Shown: positions 1 to 6,693 of the stretch, one piece after another
How the letters are laid out: each line of letters starts with the position of its first letter
Numbering within the stretch: position 1 is the stretch's first letter
NCBI GenBank assembly: GCA_947483545.1
Contig: CANKNP010000011.1
Coordinates: 1-31,896, forward strand
Direction of reading: 5' to 3'
DNA length: 31,896 nucleotides
Source of the DNA: Deltaproteobacteria bacterium
GTDB lineage: Bacteria > Myxococcota > UBA796 > SXON01
Made by a program: the position numbers and the translations under genes
The notes under the pieces: model-generated
The model's database searches: none
Seen by the model: only the letters and a program-made list of their open reading frames with translations
What the model was told of the DNA's origin: nothing

Positions 1-53
1 GGCCGCCGATCCGCGCGCTCGGCGAACCTCGCTCGCGGCTCGGCGGTCTCTTT

Positions 54-127
54 GCACCGTTCCTACCGGTGGAATGCGACGGTCCGGCGAAGACGCCGGG
101 CCCGCCGCCTTCCACCTGGAACGGTGC
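54..127. repeat. Nested long inverted repeat (three-part hairpin)
   Basis: A 10-bp perfect inverted repeat (GCACCGTTCC at 54-63, GGAACGGTGC at 118-127) encloses a second 7-bp pair (GGTGGAA at 68-74, TTCCACC at 110-116). Inside that is a 9-bp stem with one G-U pair (81-89 with 94-102) and an AAGA loop. The arms nest in order, so the 74 nt fold into one long stem with small bulges. It lies in the non-coding leader region before the first gene. It could be a structured RNA, a terminator of a gene left of the window, or a palindromic repeat element. There is no T-run after it. Confidence 0.55.
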
Positions 128-132
128 GGTTA

Positions 133-209
133 GGGGCCAGCCCGGCTCCGAGTCACGCACTTCCAGGGACTTAGGGCGGGGTTGTTTGTCCAGCGCTCGG
201 GCTGGCCCC
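133..209. repeat. 12-bp perfect inverted repeat with 53-nt loop
   Basis: GGGGCCAGCCCG at 133-144 pairs perfectly with CGGGCTGGCCCC at 198-209. The hairpin follows the 54-127 hairpin after only 5 nt, so the two form a tandem structured block. Its right arm is part of a 28-nt element (181-208) that recurs upstream of ubiX. Confidence 0.5.
181..208 (+). repeat. Shared 28-nt upstream element, copy A
   Basis: Read on the plus strand, this 28-nt stretch starts GTTGTTTGTCCAGCG and ends CGGGCTGGCCC. It matches the minus strand of 5337-5364 at 25 of 28 positions. Both copies contain CCAGC and GCTGG separated by 6 nt; all three mismatches fall outside these arms, two of them in the 6-nt loop. Both copies lie upstream of a gene and point towards it. 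A regulatory site or small dispersed repeat is likely; the function is unknown. Confidence 0.5.
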
Positions 210-290
210 CCAGCTCGGGTGCGCTTGAACACCGGCGGGGCGCTTGGCATGCCTTTTGCTTCCGCGGGCTGCACACCCCCTGGAGTTCCC

Positions 291-734
291 ATGTCCCCCA
301 CCCCCCTGGATCTCACCTGGACCGCCGCCGGTCTGCCTCTCCGCTTTGCCCTCACCGAGCCGGATCCCACCCTCGAGCTGCCCGATGGCCGCCTCGTCGT
401 GTTGCCCCTCGACGGGTGGCTCTCCCTGCGCGAGGTCTTGCGCCTTTTGCCGGGAGGCGCCGTTTCGATCCCCGGTGCCCCCCGCCCCACCCCCACCCCC
501 CGCCCCGGCCCCCAGAACCGCGGCAAGGCGTGGACCTCCGGCGACGAAGCCCACATCGCCGAGGCGTTCCACGCCGGCACGCATCCGCGCGAGATCGCCC
601 TCGCCGTCGGCCGGACCCACGGCTCGGTGATCGCCCGCCTCGTCCGCCTCGGTCACCTCTCCGAGGAGGACGCCGGGCTCCGTTACCCAGCCGCGCGGTT
701 AGTGCGCGCCGATGACCCTCTGGCGCCCGTGTAG
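291..734 (+). CDS. Small Myb/SANT-like helix-turn-helix protein
   Basis: A 147-aa protein. The ATG at 291 is chosen because a GGAG sequence lies about 5 nt before it and the sequence further upstream in frame is the hairpin region with no protein-like character. Residues 1-55 form a small hydrophobic domain I do not recognise. Residues 60-75 are a Pro-rich linker. Residues about 78-112 (starting GKAWTSGDE, ending RLVRLGHL) match the pattern of small bacterial Myb/SANT-like HTH modules, with an aromatic Trp, an acidic first helix and the LAxxxGRTxGSVIARLxRLG type recognition helix. It probably binds DNA. The gene overlaps the following zinc-finger/histone-fold gene by 23 nt, which suggests co-translation and a shared role in chromosome binding or regulation. 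The N-terminal function is unknown. Confidence 0.7.
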   Translation: MSPTPLDLTWTAAGLPLRFALTEPDPTLELPDGRLVVLPLDGWLSLREVLRLLPGGAVSIPGAPRPTPTPRPGPQNRGKAWTSGDEAHIAEAFHAGTHPREIALAVGRTHGSVIARLVRLGHLSEEDAGLRYPAARLVRADDPLAPV

Positions 735-1206
735 CTCCTGCAAGAAGCCCATCCACCACGGCCAGATCTACCAGGTCTGCTCGGTCTCGACGTGCAATCG
801 GGTCCGTACCGCGCTGGTGTTCTGCTCGGTCGGGTGCTGGGATGCGCACGTCCCGGTGATGAACCACCGGGACGCTTGGTGTGAGGAGCATCGCGCCCCG
901 GACGCGCCTGGGGTCGCGATCGCGGACGCGCCCGCCCCCGCCGCCCGTGCGGCCGAGGGCCGGACCGGTGAGCCGGAGGCGAGGCGCCGGATTGTCCCCA
1001 CCGCACCGCCCGAGCCCACCAACGACGAGATCCTCATCGTTGCGTCCCGGCTCAAGCAGTACATCACCGACAAGGCAGACATGAACACGTCCGCCGATGT
1101 GTTGGAGGCGCTCTCGGACATCGTGCGCGCCTACACGGACAGCGCGATCCACCGTGCGCGGGCGGAGGGGCGCAAGACGCTGAAGGGGCGGGATTTCACT
1201 CGATAG
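712..1206 (+). CDS. Zinc-finger protein with C-terminal histone fold
   Basis: A 164-aa protein with three parts. Residues 1-60 carry a dense Cys/His set (C7, C10, C23, C28, C38, C42, H46, H52, C57, H60), fitting a treble-clef or cross-brace zinc-binding domain. Residues 61-101 are an Ala/Pro-rich linker. Residues about 102-164 resemble a histone fold: a first helix (ILIVASRLKQYI), a long central helix (SADVLEALSDIVRAYTDSAI) and a GRKTLKGRDF segment close to the archaeal histone GRKTIKAEDI signature. The chain stops just after this segment, so the third helix is absent or nearly so, as in some bacterial histones. The likely role is DNA binding or nucleoid organisation, possibly as a dimer. Zinc-finger-bearing prokaryotic histones have been reported; I infer membership, not a tested match. 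It overlaps the HTH gene upstream by 23 nt. Confidence 0.75.
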   Translation: MTLWRPCSSCKKPIHHGQIYQVCSVSTCNRVRTALVFCSVGCWDAHVPVMNHRDAWCEEHRAPDAPGVAIADAPAPAARAAEGRTGEPEARRRIVPTAPPEPTNDEILIVASRLKQYITDKADMNTSADVLEALSDIVRAYTDSAIHRARAEGRKTLKGRDFTR

Positions 1207-1240
1207 CGGCAGGGCTCCAGCGTCACAAGGTGCCGCCCGC

Positions 1241-2113
1241 CTACGATCCGGAGCGCGCCGCCAGGAGATCGCCGAGCGACACGCCGGGACGAGCGGCACG
1301 AAGCAGCGCCGCCAGCTCAAGCGGTGACAGCGCCGCGATCAGGGCGACCTGGTCTGGCTGAACGAGCACCCCGAGCGCTCGCAGCGCCTCCACGCAGAAC
1401 TCCACGCGACCTTCCACGCGACCTTCCACGCGACCTTCCACCCGAGCCTGCTCAAGCCGTACGCTCATCTCTACCTCCAACGGTTCAAATGTAGCCTCAG
1501 GAAGCCCGAGCGCCCGGCCCAAGCGCACCAAATTCTCAAGCTGCTCCTCTCGCTCCGCAGCCAGCAGCGTCGCGGCGGCAGTCTCGAACACCATCGCCCG
1601 TTCACCAGGCGGGACCGTGAGCAGCGCGAGCTCGGCCAGCAGCGGGTTCGACGCCAGCGTGGGATGGTCGCGCAGGCGCAGGATGTACACGTCGATGCGC
1701 GCGCTCCCGAAGGAGGCCTGCGCGAGCAGTTCGTCGTTCGGCCCGTCGCTGGCGATCACGAGGATGCTGATGACGGGTAGCCCGTATTCGGCGTACAACA
1801 TCGCGCCGTACACGTAGAGCCGCGCCAAAACGCCGCGCCGTGGGCTCCGCTCAAACTCCGGGTTGACGATGCAGACCCCAGCGCCCTCCACGATCACCTT
1901 GGCCACCAGATCCGGACGGCGCGCCAGGCGGAGCTCAGTCGACAACAGCGTGATCGGCCCCTTGATCCTCAAGTCTGCAAGACCGAGTAGGGCGGCGAGG
2001 TCTCTCGTGGCCGCATCCTTGAGCACGGCGTCAAAGACACTTTGACGCCGCCCTCGAACGCGGGGAGTCGGCGCAGCTTTGGACACCTGCGGGCGCCGCG
2101 GACGCTTGGCCAT
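1241..2113 (-). CDS. Rpn/PD-(D/E)XK-type putative nuclease (transposase-like)
   Basis: A 290-aa protein. The ATG at 2113 is chosen because a GGAGG lies 4 nt upstream on the coding strand; an upstream in-frame ATG (2155) has no such site. The N-terminus is basic (MAKRPRR). The middle resembles the Rpn/DUF-type family annotated as PD-(D/E)XK nuclease family transposase: a conserved core, a STELRLARRPDLV-type segment, then a helical tail. The pattern is diffuse and catalytic residues cannot be assigned with certainty. Residues around 225-238 contain three perfect VEGR repeats encoded by a 12-bp tandem repeat, a slippage-prone feature common in this family. Rpn proteins promote RecA-independent recombination in E. 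coli. The gene is convergent with the histone-fold gene, 34 nt apart. Family assignment is moderate. Confidence 0.6.
   Translation of the reverse strand: MAKRPRRPQVSKAAPTPRVRGRRQSVFDAVLKDAATRDLAALLGLADLRIKGPITLLSTELRLARRPDLVAKVIVEGAGVCIVNPEFERSPRRGVLARLYVYGAMLYAEYGLPVISILVIASDGPNDELLAQASFGSARIDVYILRLRDHPTLASNPLLAELALLTVPPGERAMVFETAAATLLAAEREEQLENLVRLGRALGLPEATFEPLEVEMSVRLEQARVEGRVEGRVEGRVEFCVEALRALGVLVQPDQVALIAALSPLELAALLRAARPGVSLGDLLAARSGS
1403..1438. repeat. 12-bp tandem repeat, three perfect units
   Basis: The unit CACGCGACCTTC occurs three times in a row (1403-1414, 1415-1426, 1427-1438), with a degenerate fourth at 1439-1450. It encodes VEGR repeats in the Rpn-like protein. The reading frame is kept whatever the copy number. 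Confidence 0.9.
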
Positions 2114-2178
2114 GAAACCTCCGGACCCCGCCCAGCACAAACCATGCCAGCACAAAACCCCGCCTTCGTCCTATCCTG

Positions 2179-2202
2179 GGGGTGACGAACGTCCGTCACC
2201 CC
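2179..2202. promoter_or_regulatory. 9-bp perfect inverted repeat
   Basis: GGGGTGACG (2179-2187) and CGTCACCCC (2194-2202) flank the 6-nt centre AACGTC. It lies in the gap between the end of the hydrolase gene (2213, -) and the start of the Rpn-like gene (2113, -). It could be an operator for the Rpn-like gene or a terminator stem for the hydrolase. There is no clear T-run, so an operator or attenuator is at least as likely. Confidence 0.45.
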
Positions 2203-2212
2203 GGTGACGCCC

Positions 2213-3421
2213 TCACCTCGTCTCCCACTCCAACTCCGCCCACCGATCCACGGCGCGATCCAGGTATTCCTGGTAGCTGTCGTCGCCCCGGACAGTCACC
2301 CCGAACCAGGCCAACGCGAGCTCGTTCACGATCGCGTGGGAGACGTCCAGCTCGATGTAGCCCCCCTCTGCTTCTTCACACTCCGGCTGGATGTCGCCAA
2401 TCAGGCAGATGTCGCTGAAGGTGTAGTGGCCTGCGCCCTCGAGGATGCCGAGGGCCGCGGGGGTGGGCAGCCGATCCCACAGCGGGCGGATCTCCTTGTC
2501 GATGGTCTCGGTCTCGTCGAGGGTGCCGCCGAAGAGCAGGGTGGGCGCGACGCTGGACAGACCATCGCTGATCTGTTCCCCTGCCGAGTCCGTGGGGGAG
2601 AAGGCGTACCAGCCGGCGGGGGCCATGGGGATCGCAGAGATCGCGCGGGGGTCGGGCTCGTCGAAGTCCGCGCTGGTGGTCTCCGGGGGGAATTCCTCGA
2701 TGATGCTGCACAGATCGTAGTCGATCTCCATGTTGACCGGGTCGGCGCAGAAAATCCGCAGCCCGTCCAAGTCCACGACGCCGCCAGCGACCGCGAGGGA
2801 GGTCCAACCGCCAAAGCTGTGACCGGCGACGCCGTAGGTGTCGGGGAAATACATATCCGAAAGCGGGGAGTCGCTATCGAGCCTGCGGGCCTGGAGTTCG
2901 TCCACGGCGGCTGCGATGTCCCCAGGGCGGCGCATGGCCACGCTGCCGATCCTCGTCTCGTCGAAGTCCAGCAGCGTGTTGCCGGGGTGGTCGGGGGCGA
3001 CCACGACGTAGCCGTGCTGGGCGAGAGTTTCGGTCAGGAAGATCGACTGGTACCGGATGCCGGTAAAACCGTGGGAGAAGGCGATCAGCTCGTAGTTGCC
3101 CTGGCGCGGGGGTTCGTCCCGGCAGGCGAGCCCGGAGATCGGCAGCTCCTCGTAGGGCTCCGGCTCGCAGGAGCCAAGGTCTACGGGGTACCAGACCTCC
3201 GCGCGCAACGTCTGGCCGCGGGCGTCGGTCCAATCCAAGGTGGTGGCGCTGACGCCGTAAGGGCCGGGCTGGTCGGGGGGGATGAGCTTGTCCGGGGCCT
3301 TGGCGACGAGGTCGTCGTGGCAGTAGAACATGAGGAAGGAGCAATGGGCGGAGCACCCGGACAGACCCAGGACGCCGAGGAGCAGGGTTGCGGCGATGAC
3401 CGCCGACCCCCCTCCGGGCAC
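2213..3421 (-). CDS. Lipoprotein alpha/beta hydrolase (PAF acetylhydrolase-like)
   Basis: About 402 aa from a GTG at 3421; a GTG at 3427 is equally possible, and neither has a good ribosome site. The N-terminus is a lipoprotein signal (hydrophobic VIAATLLLGVLGL, then LSGC with the lipidated Cys near residue 23). The mature part is an alpha/beta hydrolase: HGF oxyanion segment (FSHGFTG), nucleophile motif GHSFGG with Ser near residue 202, an Asp in GGTLDETET, and a final His in GAGHYTFSD. The arrangement and the APDHPGNT segment match platelet-activating-factor acetylhydrolase or dienelactone-hydrolase-like esterases. It probably acts on esters at the cell envelope; the substrate is unknown. 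Upstream in-frame sequence is repeat-rich and not protein-like, so longer starts were rejected. Confidence 0.8.
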   Translation of the reverse strand: MPGGGSAVIAATLLLGVLGLSGCSAHCSFLMFYCHDDLVAKAPDKLIPPDQPGPYGVSATTLDWTDARGQTLRAEVWYPVDLGSCEPEPYEELPISGLACRDEPPRQGNYELIAFSHGFTGIRYQSIFLTETLAQHGYVVVAPDHPGNTLLDFDETRIGSVAMRRPGDIAAAVDELQARRLDSDSPLSDMYFPDTYGVAGHSFGGWTSLAVAGGVVDLDGLRIFCADPVNMEIDYDLCSIIEEFPPETTSADFDEPDPRAISAIPMAPAGWYAFSPTDSAGEQISDGLSSVAPTLLFGGTLDETETIDKEIRPLWDRLPTPAALGILEGAGHYTFSDICLIGDIQPECEEAEGGYIELDVSHAIVNELALAWFGVTVRGDDSYQEYLDRAVDRWAELEWETR

Positions 3422-3466
3422 GCCCACGGCGCCCAAAGCGCGCCGGACGTTGGCGTTGGCTCTACT

Positions 3467-3528
3467 CTTCTCCCGAAGGGAGAAGGGGAATACCGCGCGG
3501 CCCGTCACCCGTAGCCCGTAGCCCGTAG
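3467..3528. repeat. Intergenic palindrome plus CCCGTAG heptamer array
   Basis: CTTCTCCC (3467-3474) and GGGAGAAG (3478-3485) form a perfect 8-bp stem with a GAA loop. After a short spacer there are three perfect CCCGTAG heptamers (3508-3528) preceded by a variant CCCGTCA. These are typical dispersed intergenic repeats. They lie upstream of the hydrolase gene in a roughly 200-nt stretch without a gene. Confidence 0.75.
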
Positions 3529-3624
3529 CCCCCCCCTCCCGATCCCCACGGGCGTCCCCCGGCCCGACCCGAACGATCGACGATGGCCCCGAGCCCGCCA
3601 ACAAGCCCCCGCCAACCCCCCGAT

Positions 3625-4744
<1,120 letters not shown>

Positions 4745-4752
<8 letters not shown>

Positions 4753-5317
4753 GGTGCAGCTCCATGCCGCTCCAGCGGCGCATGAGGTCGTTGTCGATAC
4801 CCAGGCGGTCGAGCGCCCGGCAAACCACGGTGTCGAGCACCTGGTCGATGGTCTCGGGCCGGCTGTAGAAGCTCGGGGAAGCTGGCATCACGAATGCCCC
4901 GGCCTCCACGAGCTGCGCGAGGTTTCGCAGGTGGATCAAGGACAGTGGGGTCTCACGAACCACGACGACGAGTGGGCGACGCTCCTTGAGCGCCACGTCT
5001 GCGGCGCGGGAGACCAAATCGGTGGACATGCCATGGGCGATTCGGCTGGCGCATCCGACCGAACAGGGAACGACCAGCATCCCATCGTACTTCGCGCTGC
5101 CCGAGGCGAACGGCGCGGTCATGTCGCCATGTTGCCAGATGCGAAGCCCATAGTCCGCGGGGTCGGTGCCGATTTCGTGCTGCCAGACGAGCCGCCCGGT
5201 GCGGGTGAAGACCAGCTCGGTCTCGACCTGCGCGCGCCCGGGCCCGGACAAGAACTCCAACGCCCGGCGGGCGTAGGGGGCGCCAGAAGCGCCGCTGATG
5301 CCGAGGACGATGCGCAT
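4745..5317 (-). CDS. ubiX: Flavin prenyltransferase UbiX
   Basis: A 190-aa protein of the UbiX/Pad1 family. It makes prenylated FMN, the cofactor of UbiD-type decarboxylases. It opens with MRIVLGISGASGAPYARR, the family FMN-binding start, and has the SVGCASRIAHGMSTDLVSRAADVALKERRPLVVVVRETP block near residue 100-140. Length is normal. The ATG at 5317 is the natural start; longer readings run into the divergent RNA ligase promoter. It is first in an operon with mqnE, so its cofactor likely serves the UbiD-like decarboxylase of the futalosine menaquinone route (MqnL acts with MqnP/MqnM in that pathway). No UbiD homologue is seen in this window. Confidence 0.93.
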
Positions 5318-5331
5318 GCGGGCGGGTATCC

Positions 5332-5364
5332 CGACCGGGCCAGCCCGGTCGCTGGACAGACAAC
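5332..5364 (-). promoter_or_regulatory. Upstream element of ubiX: hairpin plus shared 28-nt motif (copy B)
   Basis: The minus strand of 5337-5364 matches 181-208 at 25 of 28 positions. Overlapping it is a perfect 8-bp stem (5332-5339 with 5344-5351) with a CCAG loop. The element sits 15-47 nt before the ubiX start and 29-61 nt before the divergent RNA ligase start. It may be a common regulatory site; no known regulator is recognised. Confidence 0.45.
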
Positions 5365-5380
5365 ACCGGCGGCGGGCGGG

Positions 5381-5386
5381 TACACT
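5381..5386 (+). promoter_or_regulatory. TACACT -10 hexamer 6 nt before RNA ligase start
   Basis: TACACT is followed by CCCGCG and then the ATG at 5393. It is flanked by inverted GCGGG (5376-5380) and CCCGC (5387-5391). No Shine-Dalgarno is present. The position implies that transcription starts at or very near the start codon. Confidence 0.5.
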
Positions 5387-5392
5387 CCCGCG

Positions 5393-6502
5393 ATGCGACA
5401 CCCCGCGCGCGCCGTTGACTACGACACGTTGTTCCGAGAACTTGAAGCCCGCGTTGCGGCGGGCGCGGTTGCCCGTGGCCGGGACGGCGACTTGTGCCTG
5501 TACATCTACTCGAGCCGGTGCGTGTACGAGCGGCTCTGGGACGAGTGGTCCGTGTTGGCCCGAGGGCTCGTTTTGGACACCGCAGCGCGCCGGCTGTTGG
5601 CCACGCCCTTCCCGAAGTTTTTCAACTACGGCGAGGGCGGGTATGCGCTCCCCGACGAGCCCTTCGAGGCCTTCGAGAAGATGGACGGCTCGCTGGGCAT
5701 CGCGTTCCACGACGGTCAGGCGTGGCGCGTGGTGACCAAGGGCTCGTTCCAATCGACCCAGGCGAAATGGGCAACTGCCCGCCTCCCGACAGCACATCTT
5801 CAAATCGGGGACACCTATCTGTTTGAGCTGATCTACCCGGAGAACCGCATCGTCGTGCGCTATCCGTGGCAGGGGCTCGTGCTGCTCGCGGCGTATGACG
5901 CCGAGGGTTTTGAGTATTCTCGCGAGCGCATCGTCACGACCGGGAACCACCTGGGCGTGCGCGTGGTGCCCTGCCACGCCTACCCCTCGATGGACGAGAT
6001 GATCACCGCCTGCGCCGCGATGGACTCCCAACAAGAGGGCTTCGTCGTACGCTTTGCGTCGGGGCTGCGGCTCAAGATGAAGGGCGAGGCGTACCGCAGG
6101 GTTCACGCCATGCTGTCGAACACCACGCCGCTCGGCCTCTGGCGGATGATCGAAGCCCAGGACGACCTGGATGCGATGCGGCGCGAGATCCCGGAGGAGT
6201 TCTGGGACGACTTTGATGTGATCCGGCGCATCCTCACGGACCGACTGGCAGCGCGGATCGCAGAGGTCGAAGCCCTGCACGCGGAGACCTCGGAGATGTC
6301 CGACAAGGACCTCGGGATGTCGATGGAGACGCTGCCCCAAGGCCTGCGAGGCTACCTGTTCCGGGTGCGGAAGATCGGACCCACGTGGGCGCGAGACCCG
6401 CGTACGCATCGAAGCCTGATGCTGGACATCCGGCCGGTGGGGAATCTTTTGCCCGGGTACAAGGCGAGCACCTATTTGATGGGGGCGTTGGATGATGCGT
6501 GA
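5393..6502 (+). CDS. T4 RNA ligase 1 (Rnl1)-family RNA ligase
   Basis: A 369-aa protein with the nucleotidyltransferase motifs of T4 Rnl1-type ATP-dependent RNA ligases in order. ARGLVLD and the KFFNYGEGG block precede motif I, EKMDGSLG, with the adenylated Lys at residue 96. Motif III follows as YLFELIYPENRIV near 142-154, then EGFVVRF (motif IV) and LKMKGEAYR (motif V). The enzyme should seal 5-phosphate to 3-hydroxyl RNA ends. A C-terminal helical region of about 110 residues follows the catalytic core. No polynucleotide kinase/phosphatase partner lies beside it, so it is not a simple phage-type Pnkp-Rnl1 repair pair here. The ATG at 5393 gives the complete family N-terminus. It is divergent from ubiX. 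The biological substrate is unknown. Confidence 0.9.
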   Translation: MRHPARAVDYDTLFRELEARVAAGAVARGRDGDLCLYIYSSRCVYERLWDEWSVLARGLVLDTAARRLLATPFPKFFNYGEGGYALPDEPFEAFEKMDGSLGIAFHDGQAWRVVTKGSFQSTQAKWATARLPTAHLQIGDTYLFELIYPENRIVVRYPWQGLVLLAAYDAEGFEYSRERIVTTGNHLGVRVVPCHAYPSMDEMITACAAMDSQQEGFVVRFASGLRLKMKGEAYRRVHAMLSNTTPLGLWRMIEAQDDLDAMRREIPEEFWDDFDVIRRILTDRLAARIAEVEALHAETSEMSDKDLGMSMETLPQGLRGYLFRVRKIGPTWARDPRTHRSLMLDIRPVGNLLPGYKASTYLMGALDDA

Positions 6503-6513
6503 GCGGCGGCCGG

Positions 6514-6548
6514 ATCTAGCAAAAACGCGGGGCGCGATTCTGCTAGAT
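6514..6548. terminator. Inverted repeat / 29-bp repeat copy 1 between convergent genes
   Basis: ATCTAGCA (6514-6521) and TGCTAGAT (6541-6548) are perfect 8-bp arms 19 nt apart, followed by TTTCCC on the plus strand. The inner part is A5-CGCG-GGG-CGCG. It lies 11 nt after the RNA ligase stop and upstream of the convergent kinase end, so a bidirectional terminator is plausible. Positions 6520-6548 are repeated exactly at 15106-15134. Confidence 0.6.
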
Positions 6549-6637
6549 TTTCCCTTTCACGTCCCCGCCCCCGGAGGCGCCTGAGGAGACGGAGAGCGAG
6601 TAGCGAGACCGAGGCGAGCGAGCGCGAGCTCCCCCGC

Positions 6638-6666
6638 GTCCGAGGGAACCCCCTTCCCTCGCGGAC
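6638..6666 (-). terminator. Possible terminator hairpin of the kinase gene
   Basis: GTCCG-AGGGAA pairs with TTCCCT-CG-CGGAC across a C5 loop, with a two-base bulge. It lies about 28 nt beyond the stop codon of the minus-strand kinase. No U-run follows, so it may only stabilise the 3-prime end or act with Rho. Confidence 0.35.
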
Positions 6667-6693
6667 GGTCCCGAAAGCGCAGCCGGGTTGCCG

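Noticed and set aside
69..290. N-terminal extension of the HTH protein back to position 69
   Set aside because: The extra 74 residues are Pro/Gly/Arg-rich, are encoded by the two hairpins, and have no ribosome site. The ATG at 291 has GGAG upstream.
1241..2113. Intact transposable element around the Rpn-like gene
   Set aside because: No flanking inverted terminal repeats or target-site duplications were found; the 2179-2202 palindrome has no partner on the other side.
3508..3528. CRISPR array
   Set aside because: The units are directly abutting heptamers with no spacers.
5318..6409. Long minus-strand reading frame antisense to the RNA ligase, continuous with ubiX
   Set aside because: Its residues are an antisense shadow of the ligase; UbiX has a complete family start at 5317.
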